A DNA stretch of 64,000 bases, taken from the NCBI GenBank assembly GCA_047495785.1, contig JBLDXI010000011.1, positions 682,001-746,000 on the forward strand. The letters run 5' to 3'. Position 1 is the stretch's first letter, and every line of letters starts with the position of its first letter. The stretch comes from Lepidodermella squamata (lineage: Eukaryota > Gastrotricha). The notes below the pieces were generated by a model. It did no database searches and was not told where the DNA came from. It saw only the letters and a list, made by a program, of their open reading frames with translations. Below, piece by piece: positions 41,598 through 53,700 of this stretch. Both the position numbers and the translations under genes were made by a program.

Positions 41598-44586
41598 TCA
41601 AGTAGCTGAGCACTGATCGGCGACAATTGAAATGTCCGGGAGGGAACTTGATGGCGCTGGCGAGAAAACAACGCCATTCCCAGAGGCTGTTTTCAATCGA
41701 CTACAGCATTCGAGAAACGTTGTGCCATGTGACACGATTCCGTCAATGAAATGATTCTAAAAATGAAGAATAAAGGTGGAAAACTTTGCGGGAGAGAGAC
41801 ACAGTTTTCAGTTTAAAACATCTTTTCTATCCACAGAAAAAGAAATTTGCCTATTGTAATATGAAATTGATCATATAAAGGCTTACTACGTTCGTGGACG
41901 CAGAATCATTATCGTCGCACGAGTATGGCATCTGTATGCAGTAAGCCCCACTGGGTCCGCTGCAAACTTTGAACGGCTTTTCGTCAGGCCCGCCGAAGCA
42001 CGCCACGATAGGTTCTGAGTCTTTCTTGTTGACGACCAAAAGAGACTTGTTACCGGTAAGCGTGCCGATATTATCCGGATAGCAGCATACATCAAATTGA
42101 TACGTCTTTTTCGTCACAGCCTGTCCAGAGATTAGCAAATGAGAATTTAAAATTTTGCGCTGAAAAGCGACCGTGGAAAGGGTTAACACTGTAACTGCCA
42201 ACAATAGACTGCGAGATCCGATTTGGATTCAAATCCTGGGTCTTTCAAAAGTCCGTTTTTTGGGTCAACGATGCGTCGTAGGGCAAATGCCTGACGGCAA
42301 AGTGTAGACCATGGCCTGGCGGTTCTTCTGACAACAAATTTGGGGCCAAAGACTTCAAGGAACGCACAGAAATCAAATTGTAAAACCAGTGAAATTGCGA
42401 TAGCTGCGCCATAATCTGGGTCGAATAATTATGTTATCGTCCGGTGGTACAAAAATTATCGATACAATAACAATGTTATTGTACTGGCCAAAATACAAAT
42501 AACAGGCGTTTAAGGTGGATTTTTTAAATTTTATTAGCCGAACTGCCCAACTCGACCACTCATCCCCTGACTGAACTAGCTGAAAGAACACACATTTTCT
42601 TAGCTGGTTTTTTTTAATAAGTGGGGGAAAAACCGTGATTTATGCTCTAAGAAATGATTATGCCGCCAGTTATTCTACTTTTTATTGCAGTTACTGGAAT
42701 TTAAAAAATTTCAAAACATAATTGCTCCTTGTGAAACGTCCATAGAAGGGCAGAACTGAAAGAGGGTGATTGCTATAGCCTGCATTGTTGATTGCTCGCG
42801 TAAGGATCATTCAAAGGCTGCTCCACCTCCGAACTGGGGGAAGCATGCGGGCGAGGCTGCTCCTCCAGCTTCAGCATTCGGTAATGGAGAAGAGAACTCG
42901 TTGACGCATCGCCTTCACTGGTATCGACACAGCATCAACTTGTCCACCAGGTACATTTCCGCACGTTCTGAAATCCAGCTTTCGGCACTGCGTTCTTCGC
43001 CAAACAATCGATGGAATGCTCGACTAACCTCACCCGTTTGTAGAGCCCGCTTTCGATCCTTCTTCATCTTCTTTTTCAGCTTCGAAGCTAGGGTTCCAAT
43101 GAGGCGTGGAGTCCCATGCAAGCAATTTTCCGTGAAAGCAACCGCAAAAATTTATGCGTGAATTCAATCGCGAATGAATAAAAACGAATAAACAGCAATG
43201 ATTTTTGCAAAACGTTAGTGGAAATATTAGGCTGGATTTTTTAATTTTAGAAAATCACCCTTGTTGTCTAGCTATCTACCCGGTCCGGCTCGTTTTGTCC
43301 CACCGAACGATAACATACATAGTGGATTCGCGTCGAACATAACGCGTTATAGTACCAGAGGATCAGATTTGGTTTTGTTTTGATGACCAAAACAGGACAG
43401 CGGCTCTCCAAAACAAAACAAAACTGGGCGCAGTATTGTTTTAAAACGTGCAAAACAGCATCACGCAAAAACATGACGCCATTTGTGCATGAATTTATGA
43501 AAAAAAATGAATCGACCCCGGCGAGCGCTGAACCCTCCCGTTGCTTCGTTGCTTAAGAAACTGACAATTGTCCAGTTTTTAATTCTTAAAACAAAACTAA
43601 AACAGGCAAAACATGTTTTAAAACCGGTTTTGTATTGTTTTTACCCCCAAAAACAAATACAAAACAAAACAAATCTGATCCTCTGTATAGTACTCCGATA
43701 TTGGACTCGAGGCTGGCTCGCTTTCGCGAGCCGGACGTCTCTCGGCCAATATCGGAGTACAATAACTGCGTTATGTACTCCTTCGAATCCAATATATACT
43801 ATTAAATTCTTATGTCTGATTTTTGGCTCTAATCCAAAATTTCGACGTTAATTCACAGTCATTTTCAAAGACATGTTCAGACCTTGTGGCCCCAAATTTG
43901 TTGCCAAAGGAACCGCCGGACCATGGTCCACACTTTGCATTTGCCCTACGACGCATCGTTGACCCAAAAAACGGACTTTTGACAGACCCAGGATTTGAAT
44001 CCAAATATCGGATCTCGCAGTCTATTGTTGGCAGTTAAAGTGTTAAGGGTCACTTCTCCCCAATAATACTGAGAAACACCTCGCCATTAACTAATTTGCT
44101 GGCAAAATCAGGATTCTTTCCCAAAGTTGTTCCCAAAGTTCGATCGAACCTAATTAGGGACATTTTAGGTTTACTTCGCTTTCAACCCTAATTTCGTCTT
44201 ACATTATAACTAGCCACAAGTCTGGCTACTTTTTCCGGCTACTACTAATGTAAATTCATTACCTTTCCGCCAAGCGGGCAGCCGCTAACGTCAGCACAGT
44301 ATCGAATTGTTCGCTGATACAAGCCTTTGGTTTTCATTTCACATAGATTATAATTATAGGCAATACAGCGTGCCCCCAGGCCACACGCCTCAGCGGTTTC
44401 ACAAACTGTACCCGGTGTACAAACAACGTTGCTCGATGAAATACTGGAGCAACTCGATCCGATTGGACAGGCCGCTGGCGAGCAGACCAAGCTCAGCTGA
44501 GCGTCAGATGGAGCGGGAGCAACTGGACACGCATCGCTGAATCTTAACAGTACAAGCCAAATAATTGATAAAAATTCTTTAACCAT
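41598..44586 (-). CDS. M6: secreted cysteine-rich protein, three exons
   Basis: Function unknown; predicted secreted, about 238 aa. Exons, all phase 0: A 44586-44263, B 42120-41887, C 41756-41598. Signal peptide MVKEFLSIIWLVLLRFSDA, then CPVAPAPSDAQLSLVC, CPIGSSC, CTPGTVC; module A closes QRTIRYCADVSGCPLGGK. Exon B: VCCYPDNIGTLTG, ACFGGPDEKPFKVC, AYCIQMPYSC. Exon C: GTTFLECCSRLKTAS ending QCSAT-stop. Splice sites: GGAAAG|GTAATG, GGACAG|, AACGTA|GTAAGC, TTTTTAG|. TTTAATTTAG directly precedes the ATG. The A-B intron is 2.1 kb because a TTAA-flanked transposon (42183-44046) is inserted; in M3 it is 164 bp. Counterpart of M3, divergent from P6 (396 bp). Confidence 0.83.
42183..44046. mobile_element. 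TTAA-flanked DNA transposon with about 170-bp inverted repeats (piggyBac-like?)
   Basis: Starts TTAACACTGTAACTGCCAAC and ends with the complement ...CAGTTAAAGTGTTAA. The arms (42187-42360 and 43860-44042) match over about 170 bp, including TAGACTGCGAGATCCGAT and GGGTCAACGATGCGTCGTAG. TTAA on both sides fits a piggyBac-type target. A nested palindrome occupies 43350-43700. The interior minus-strand frame at 43121-42915 (Lys/Arg-rich, then Glu-rich) is not a recognisable transposase. Non-autonomous. Confidence 0.75.
43350..43700. repeat. Nested palindrome rich in CAAAACAAAAC words
   Basis: AGAGGATCAGATTTGGTTTT at about 43357 is complementary to AAAACAAATCTGATCCTCTG at about 43667. The arms are packed with AAAACA repeats. 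It lies inside the TTAA-flanked element, apparently a transposon inserted in a transposon. Confidence 0.65.
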
Positions 44587-44840
44587 CTAAATTAAAGTTA
44601 GGTTCGATGACATTAATTTAGATTAATTTGATTCAAAACCAAAGGGTGGCCTTGAACAATAGAAATTCCAATTCCTCCTGTTCCAGGTCCAATTAAAAAA
44701 TGTTAATTGGTAAAAGATGATATAGTACCTCTAAAACTTGGTAAAATCGGATGAAAGATGACAGCGAAACAGTTGATAAAAATTTTCTCTTGACCGTTAA
44801 AAAATTGCCAATTTATTCAATATTTTATTTAAATGTGTCA

Positions 44841-44846
44841 TATAAG
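44841..44846 (+). promoter_or_regulatory. Putative TATA box of P6
   Basis: TATAAG in GTCATATAAGCTGC, about 140 bp upstream of the P6 ATG, inside the 396-bp M6-P6 divergent interval. The P3 upstream region has TATATA near 26186 and shares the later block TGTTCATTGTCA(G/T)TTTTGC, indicating conserved promoter-leader sequence between P3 and P6. Confidence 0.4.
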
Positions 44847-44982
44847 CTGCTGTTGATAGTTTTTCGCTTTTATCCGGCTTTCATGACAGGAGAGTTGGAT
44901 ACAATGGCCATGTTCATTGTCAGTTTTGCCATTGGACCATTCACCCCTGTTTTTGTTCTCAGTTCTCTCCAGCGCAACAACC

Positions 44983-47900
44983 ATGCGCTATTTTGTAGTG
45001 ACAAATTTCTTTCTCGTCAGCAGTCAAATGTGGCGATTCGGCGTAGTTTGCTGCCCGTCAATCGCCTACTTCAGCCCTAAGTCAAGTTGTCCACCGGCTG
45101 ATTGCCCACCCGGACAAATTTGTCGCACATTTCGAACGAACCCTTGCCCAACTGGGCAGTATTGTCAGTCAGACGGCGGTGGATGTCAGTCAGGCCAAAA
45201 ATGCGCCATCAGCACTACGGCAAGAACAATTTCTAGAACAAGATTCGTTCTGACAACATTTACGAGCCATATTTATCCTTATTTTTTCTAAATTGTTTCG
45301 CAGAATTTCTGTGTATTCATTACCATTACCAATCCCTTAGATTTTGTTGAAGCTTGGTATGCTACTCCAGAAAACCACCAGATGAGACAAGGGTCTTCAA
45401 AATTCCCACTCCAAATCATAATCTTTCTACAGTGACAATCAGAAGATCCGCACGGTGGAATGGAGGCGACGCTAGTTTGTAGACCAAAATGAAGCCTTTT
45501 ACACGAGCTCTAAAAATAGCTCTAAGGAAAGGGTGATAGGTTTAGTAATATGAATATACATATTATATACATGTATTCATGAGATGTCATAAAACTACAG
45601 CATTCTTAGTTGAGTGCAGAAAATTGCAGAAAAAGTTGAGCACTTAGAACTTAGAATAAGGTTATTTCAAATCAAAAATAATTTTTCTGGAATTTTTCTG
45701 ACATAATTATCATTTTTGAGGGCTTCGGAGTATTAATTAGCACTTTAAAAATATGAATATTCAATGACTAAAGTTTTTAAACTTCTTGGTCTATCCGAGT
45801 TACACTTTTTATTTTCAGCTGGGTTTAACCCAAGCTTAGAGCTAAAAATAGTTCGGGCGCGTGTGAGATATTTTTAGCTTCAACTCAACAAATTCCTAAC
45901 CGTGCGTAACTTTTGATATCACTGTATGGTTAGCCAATTTTTTGTCCCTTGTCCCTGAAATAAACCCTTTCATGTCGGAATTCGTGCGGTAGAAAAATAT
46001 TCGACGGCAGTTTTAGGGGTTTTCAATGGCCCTGATCACGTTTTTGAATCCGTATATCTATCACCTTTAAAGCTGTATGAAAACCGGCCGGAATCGTCCT
46101 ATCCGCCCAGCTGATTTCAGGCGATTTTTTGAGCACCCTAATTTCTGCGCCAGTTGCCTTCAGCTTTGGAATTTTAGATTCTGAATTACTGCATGGATGT
46201 CCCTAAGATTCTCCCTCACTTATATTAACGAAAACATTGGGTGGTATTCTCGAAGCAGTTTACATTTGAACCAAGTTTTATAAGACCAAACCAAAAACAT
46301 TTTCGGTCTGAACAAGACCAAGAGCTTATTCTTGCGTATATAAAACGAGTTCAGTTTCTGATCGGGGATTAACTGTAGACTTTATTAGACTAATTAGTTT
46401 GCGTATCAATCATGTTAAAATTACGAAACATTTGGAAATTAACTTTGAAATTAGAATATGTTGGAAAATGTGGAATTGTTGGAATAGGGAACCGGGTGCC
46501 CTAATTTCGGCCACCTCATCCAGTTACGCTAATACCTTAAGTTTGATACCGTTAAATTCGCCTCGGCAAGCCTAACGTGGAAATGGCCTTTGTTGCTTTA
46601 CCTGAGAGCTTATCCTTGACGACATGATGCCTGAAATTCGAGTGTTTATGGTTACAAAGCACTCGAGAAGCGACATGACCCCCTCGCCTGCATTTAGAAT
46701 TATTTTTTTGCTGCTCAGCACTTAGTGGCCGAAGTTAAGCCGCAGCGACCGAATTTAGGGATTCCTGCTCTTCGAAAAATGGGCGGTACAGCCTGGTTAA
46801 CTATGATGTTGGGGAACATTTTCTCCTACTATCGGTTAACCCGAGCCCTTTGCCAAAAATCGAAAAATTGGCAGGTCAATATTAAATGAATTTCCGCTTG
46901 TCGGTTCAATATTGCGATCATTTCGAAGTTAATTAAAAATTCTCGGCGATTTTTTCATGAAAGCCATGATTTTCCAAATTATTACCCTTTATCTAACCAT
47001 CTGGCCGGGAAAATGACTGCCATACTAAATTGATGTATATCGGAGATTCCTCTAAATCAAAACACCGTCCAAAACAGATAAAATCAATCGATCGTCGATT
47101 TCTTGGGGGTAGCAGCGACCTTGACGAAATTGGGTAGCTTGTCTGACACGTGATTTAACCAAGGATTTAACATGGCCGCATTTCTTTGACACGAATATAT
47201 GAACCATCTGGCAGAAACTAACATGATGATTTATTGCTTCATTCCATTTAAATTGCCACAATTTGTTCGCGCATTTTACACGTGAAATCGGCCGGGTTAC
47301 CTTAGATTTTCAGGTAACCACAGCTCATTTGCTTACTAGATGTTATCTCGAGTCGAATGACTTCGGCTGTGAAATCGGCATTATTTTACGATCCCAGAAT
47401 TTGTAGTGCCACATTAGCACAATCTTAGCCTGAAATTGATCACTTATCTACCTTAAATTTTAAATTTTGAAATGTGAATGCAGAATGCAGGTTGTAGCGC
47501 AAGTACTAAATAAATTATTTTCAGAAAAATAAGGTAACATTTCTTGATAGCGAAAATTATTGATAGGTAAAATTAGCGAGATGGTGAATTTATTAGCCAA
47601 TGAAAACGAAAGGTACTCAATATGAATCCGCAAAATTCACTAATCGTTTCATATGAGAAATATTCAGATATTCAAATCGACTCCTTTTGATGAGTAATCG
47701 GTCAACTATTTTCTATTTTTACAGCCAGGCAGGAAATCCCCTCAAAAAAATCCTGCTGAAAATATTTATGTACATTCCCATGTAATAACGCGGGTGAATA
47801 AAATATTGGAATATGCAAATTAATCAGCCATCTTAAATTACGCTCATCGGAAGAGGTGGGTTACTCGTTACTTCATCTATGCAAACTGTTGAACTGGTCC

Positions 47901-50665
47901 GTATTCACGCGGGGCTATTCTTGGGTTCTAAATATCACTTTTAGAACTCTCAGGTTTCAGTTTTCTCGTTCATGAGAAGCTGAAACCAGATTTTTCTAGA
48001 AAATAAACTCCAAATGTGTAGACCCGGTGGGTATATTTGGGCTGAACAGGCGGTTTTAACGGGGGGTTTGAAACAGTTCGGTTTTAAAATTTAAAACTTG
48101 GTTTTAAAGAAAGCCATCCATCGCCGGATTAACAGCTATTTTAGCCGTTTGTCCCAACTTCTGTGTTTCATAACAATTGAATGTACCAAAAGAACAATCG
48201 ACAAAAATTCGTGGAAAATCCTAAAACCAAATGCTAATTTGATTTGGTCTACATGAAACCAGGTCTATACCCAGTTTCGTCTTAACATCGACAAAACCGC
48301 TTCGAGAATACCACCCATTAAGTTTGAATAAGTTTCAGAGGCTCAGCATTCAGATCTGAATTCAGCTTTTTCAGTTTTTACTCGCGACAGTTTTTGCAGC
48401 ACAAAAATCTCACACTCCGCCTGTATAAGTCCGGGCCGATAGGGCAAATTCGGCTGGTTTGATTGAATTTCAGTAGCGTAGTCATTTTTAATTTCCAACT
48501 CGAAAACGTTTTAACAGCGGTCAATGACACCAGGGCCGGATCATGACACCAAAAATTGACCCCGGGCCCTTAGGCAAATCCTCTTTCCGGGCCCCATCTA
48601 CCCCACTCAACGTCCTTACATTCTTCATCCTTGGTCTTACAAAAATGTCAATATAACATAAGCCAGGTCTTTTTTAAGGTTTCCTTTGGTGTTTAGACTA
48701 TAAAAACTTGCGAATAGGCGGAACTTGTGAACTTTCCGGCGGCTAACATAAAATGCCCCGTATCTTGACAGAAAAATTCGCGACGTTTAGCTTTCTAATG
48801 AGTCAAACCTTTGAAACCTAAATGAACTGCTTTCTCCGCGAGCGAAGCGAGCTTTAGCTAATTGTATTTTTTCATAATGTTGGCTGAAAATAGTCTATAA
48901 TTGATTCGAAATTGCATGTGGATGACTTCGTGTTGTGCTCTCGCGGCCCGCATTTTTGGAAACTTCCCTCCCTTTGAACTTTAACACCCCATACTCCATA
49001 TTCCTAAACGGACCTCGCCCGATATGCTATACTCCTAGAAATAGTCAGTCGCGAGCGAAGCGAGCTTTAGCTGACGATTATTACCACATGTGTCTTATTT
49101 TCAGATAGCCTGATTTATGCATCGCAGCCAAAGACCGTCAAGGGCATGTTTCTTCAAATAAAATCATACGTAATAAAGCAAGCTGTCGAATGCGAATAAA
49201 ACATAAGGGGGGAGCCTTTGGTTTTTGTTAGGAGTACGCTTTTTTCATGGGCCCTTTGATGGTAAGTGCCCCCCCCCCCTGTGGTTTTTACTTGAGGTGC
49301 CAAAATTCAATGGGCCCCAAGGCAACTGCCTTACTTGCCTACTGGGTGATCCGGCCCTGAATGACACTATGGCGGACACGTTGGTATTTTTTCGTTAGAT
49401 CAAAAAATGATCAAAAACAAAAACCTAAGTTGAACAAAATCGAAATTTCAATATCAGGTTGACTATTTTCAAATTGCTAGTATGTCCTGACCATGCAACA
49501 TAACGGTTTCCCGGTCTCAAAACCTAGCTAACATCAAAAAGCAATATTCCTCAAAAGGGCGATCAAGAATTCAAGAAACTCAATTCTCTGCAAATTATCA
49601 AAGTCGAAATCGTCCTTCCCGCCGTGAAAGGGTTAATGTTCAAGTTTACTTATCAAGCTTGCATCATAGCGGAAAGTCAATGTAAAATCAGCCGTTTGTA
49701 ACTATGATTTATAATTTTGCAGCAGAGTTATCCGGTTTGCCAAGTCGATACAACGGGCGGCGAGGGTGTTGCGCTGACCGGAACAAATGGACTAAAATAC
49801 TGCTCAGCCAGACCCTGTGCACTTGGAGGATCAGTGAGTTTGACCTGTAAATTTCGAATTTCGCGGTTAGCTTTCCCTATGAGAAATAATCTTCTTAGTT
49901 TTGCACTCACGTGCTCCCACTTTTTCTCCTGATATCGCGAGCTGCCGTTTTTCCATCTTGAATATATTCGGCATCATAGAAGCTTCCCATCTGTCGCATT
50001 TGGATAAAAATATGAATATTTGTTTCCTCGCAGATAATCGCGAGCCCGGCAGCGTTTTCTTCTTTCTCAGCGTGTTGCAGCTCGATTGGTGCATCCTCAA
50101 CACTTGTCTACGACTACTTAACCTCCTATTTACTTCCGGTTACTATCAATGGATACAATGAATTTTACGTAAAATTTTGCTATGCCGCGCAAGACCCACA
50201 GCCGTTTAAAGCATGCAAGTCGTCTTCATCCAACGAGGTCTACTGCTTGAGAATTCCGCATTCGTGCAAGAACTCTGATGTAGTCGATACTGACGGGGTG
50301 AGTTCATTCCAATTCCCTAATTTATTGTAGAAACTGGAGGAAATCTTAAATAATTACATTTAATGTCCGTGTAACTGAATTTTTCCTAAAAGACATACCA
50401 ATTGAGGTTTGCATTTCATTACAGTAAATTAGCACCAACTAAATCCTAAAGCATACCGGTGGTACTGTAATATTTAGAATTATCATATGTGATTAGTCAC
50501 GTTTTCTTTCAGGCACATTTTGAAGCAGGAATCGCAAGCAATGCCGAGTCTTTTACGAAATGTTGTGCCCAGCTTAGGACGAGGCCCGTTGTGCCAGTTA
50601 GTTCAACAACATTGGAATACCGCAGAAAAGACGACAATTGTGTTGCAAGATTTTTGATTGGCTAG
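44983..50665 (+). CDS. P6: secreted cysteine-rich protein, four exons, GC-AG first intron
   Basis: Function unknown; predicted secreted, about 253 aa. Exons, all phase 0: A1 44983-45219, A2 49726-49833, B 50034-50297, C 50513-50665. Signal MRYFVVTNFFLVSS, then VVCCPSIAYFSPKSSC, CPPGQIC, CPTGQYC. A2: VCQVDTTGGEGVALTGTNG, CALGGS. B: CCSSIGASSTLVYDY, CYAAQDPQPFKAC, YCLRIPHSC. C: AESFTKCCAQLRTRP with a long tail ending NCVARFLIG-stop, as in P3. The A1 donor is ACG|GCAAGA, matching P3. The A2 acceptor is a tandem GCAGCAG; the second site keeps the P3 exon length. The A1-A2 intron is 4.5 kb because transposons (46239-48316, 48531-49359) are inserted. Confidence 0.8.
46239..48316. mobile_element. 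Probable 2.1-kb inverted-repeat element in the P6 intron
   Basis: GGGTGGTATTCTCGAAGCAG at 46239 is complementary to CGCTTCGAGAATACCACCC ending at 48316. Diverged homology (AGACCAAA(C/T)CAAA) continues inside both ends. I recognise no transposase; old and degenerate. Confidence 0.55.
48531..49359. mobile_element. hAT-like non-autonomous transposon
   Basis: 829 bp with 13-bp terminal inverted repeats CAGGGCCGGATCA and an exact 8-bp target duplication AATGACAC (48523-48530 and 49360-49367). Eight-bp duplications and CAGGG-type ends are typical of the hAT superfamily. The interior has a poly-C run (about 49270) and no transposase frame. Confidence 0.88.
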
Positions 50666-50799
50666 TATTGGAACCGTCGTATGTTTTATCCTAATCGTGG
50701 CACGCCTCGTCTAACAAATAAATACGAAGTACCGCATAATATGACATTTTTTTTATTTTGATGAATAGCCATTTGAGCTAGCACTGAGTTTTGTTCCGG

Positions 50800-53700
50800 T
50801 TAAATCGCCGAGCATTTTGCTGCAGCGATTTTACTATCCGGAAGGGAATCCACAGGAGCTCTCGAGAAGGTAATGGCAGTATTGTGAGCCGTTTTCAGTC
50901 GTACGCAGCATTCCATGAACGTTGAGCCATGTTTTACGGAATTATCAACAAAGTCATCCTGGAAGCAAAGGGAATATCTTTAAATCGGCGTCATAAATTT
51001 ATATACCGTAACGAGTGGTATCTTCGGACAAAACATGTTTTTCGAACATTAAAAATCAGCCTTCGCTTATAATTACTGAAATTCTCACCAAAGATGGGAG
51101 CGGTGATTGTTGAACTTACTGCGAATTTTCAGAATTTTCAGAATTTTACCTGACCTTTGGCAAATTAAAATGTGTTCCGGTAACTTTGGACAATTCGAGG
51201 ATAATTTTGGACGCTCATTTGCAAATGCAATTTCATTGCAATTTCATTGTGAATGATCAGTTTTTCATGGTCACTTTAGGGTCAGATTACGAAAGAAATT
51301 ATGGACAGAGGCGCATCATTTGTTTTTCAGAAGTTCAATAAAAATACGTTTCTGAGCAATTTTTTTCTGGTCTGGTGTAAACTATCGTAAAATCCTGGTT
51401 GAAATGGAATAAAAAACGAGAAATTGGTAACGAAAATGCTTCTTGTGATTTTTGGTAAAAACGTTCATGTTTGGTATTTACGGTAGAATTTGCCGCTGAA
51501 CCAATTTTTTCTGGTCTGGTGTAAACTATCGTAAAATCCTGGTTGAAATGGAATAAAAAACGAGAAATTGGTAACGAAAATGCTTCTTGTGATTTTTGGT
51601 AAAAACGTTCATGTTTGGTATTTACGGTAGAATTTGCCGCTGAACCAGGGTTGGGGTTTATACAGATATTTCAAATTTCGGATCTGTTTAAACGTTTAAA
51701 CGTTTAAACACATGTTTAAACAGGTATATATACAGATAATGTAAAAATGGGTATTTTGCTCCAAGCTACATCTCGTCAACCGTATCTCTAGTTCAATGCG
51801 ACGATGGTGACATCGAATCACCCGCATCAGGTAGCGATTATCGATTATCGATTATTGATTATTGGTAACTGATCGAGTGATCGATTTTTCAAAATTTAGC
51901 TCAATCGATTTTATGTGATACAGTGTGGTCTTTCTAAAGTATTTCAGCTGTGCGGTATTGATCCTGGGGACATAATGACTCTTAGACGATTTCTGGCTTG
52001 CTGTTATCTATGAAAATGTGAGCTTTTTTGCGCGGCAACACCCCAAAAACCGCTTTTTGAAAAAACCGGTTTATACCGGTTGGGGTTCAAACCGAATACC
52101 CTGGCTGGAGTTCAAAAGTGTTTCACAAACCGCACTTGCTGACGAAGAGTCGCCATCGTCGCACGAGTATGGCATCTCGATGCAGTAAGCCCCGCTAGGT
52201 CCGCTGCAAACTTTGAACGGCATGTCGTCAACTCCACCGAAGCACGCCACGGCCAGCTGCGAGTCGACGCTGTACATGACGCTCGATAGTTTGCCCCTTA
52301 TTAGCGTGCCCATGTTTTGAGGCTGGCAGCAAGTGTAAAGCCAATCGTCCGTATAGTAGCTGTGAACAGGTCTCACCACGCTCTGTTGAAAGATGCAAAT
52401 TCAGCTATCAGCTAAGTATCATTCGTTTGATTTTACTTTACTGCCTTTTCGCGTTGCGCGTGTACACAGTATGATGTTATAACATATATGTACATGGAAG
52501 TAGGAATATTTATAGGCGCCTCACCGTCGACACACAGTGTTTAGACATGTCATTCGACAAATGTTGTATAATTTAATTTTTTAATATAGCGGTAGAGCGA
52601 GTATTAATTATATTTTCAGGTATTTCATTCCAGATTTTGTATATCCTATTTCCGATAGAGAATTTTCGTACATCGGTATGGCATTTAGACGCATTGTGTT
52701 TGAGGTTGTAAGTTGAAAAAAATCTGCACGCTGATTGGTCAGTTGGCTCGTATCCATGACTCCGCCTTGCTACTTGATCGTGCGATGTTTGCATAAAATA
52801 TCTTTTTATGAATGGTTTTACGCATTTGTTGGAAACGCGTGCTACGATACGGCCTTCATAAAAATAATAAAAGCCACAAATTATATAGATCGCACGATCA
52901 AGTAGCAAGGCGGAGTCATGGATACGAGCCAACTGACCAATCAGCGTGCGGATTTTTTTCAACTTACAACCTCAAACACAATGCGGAATTCGATAATTAG
53001 ACTTTCTGGGAATACGAAGTACGATCGAATGAGCGATCAAAGTGTTTTACGTCGCTAGTCGCTAACGATATTCATGATTTCCTTATACGGTTTCAGGAGT
53101 TTTGCTGAGCTTGATCACTTCAAACTTTCCGAATTTGGTGGGGGCTTGAAATATGAAATAAACTGGATCCAGTACTGTGTAAGTGGATCTTAAATACCTA
53201 ACTCCTCTTTTCCCCTCCATTTCTTCGCTAATATGTTAATACTCTATGATATCGATTTTCTTGACCTCAGTTCTCGATCAAGCATTGGAATGGTATTTTT
53301 GAGAGATCGAAACCGCTCAATATCTATTTACCAGCTAGACAGGTCACATGAGTCATCCTGTCTGTACGGAGATGACGAATTTCAATATTAGAAGCTTCCA
53401 GCAGTTCACTAACAGTTAAAGATCCAGGCAGATGATTGAGGATCTAAGCCCAAGAGGAGCAAAATATCAAAAGGAGTAAACTCGAGTGAGGGAAAGAGCG
53501 GATTTTTTACTGCTAGAATTATTTGCTCGCGCAATAATACTCTGAGTGAGCTAAAAATTGCTTCAAAAAAGCTTGAATGAATGCAAAAAGTAGCAAAGCG
53601 ATTTTTAGAAGAGTATTAATACTAAAGTATGCGTCATATTTTTTTGCATCGCATTTTTTGAATTACTTCTCAACCATTTTTTGAATTTTTTGAAGCGGTT

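Noticed and set aside
42766-43161. 131-codon plus-strand frame inside the TTAA-flanked element
   Set aside because: No transposase motif; the opposite strand looks as coding-like, and I cannot decide that either is real.
44751-45080. 109-codon frame overlapping the P6 start
   Set aside because: Out of frame with the cysteine-rich reading, no homologous frame in P3, and it covers the promoter region.
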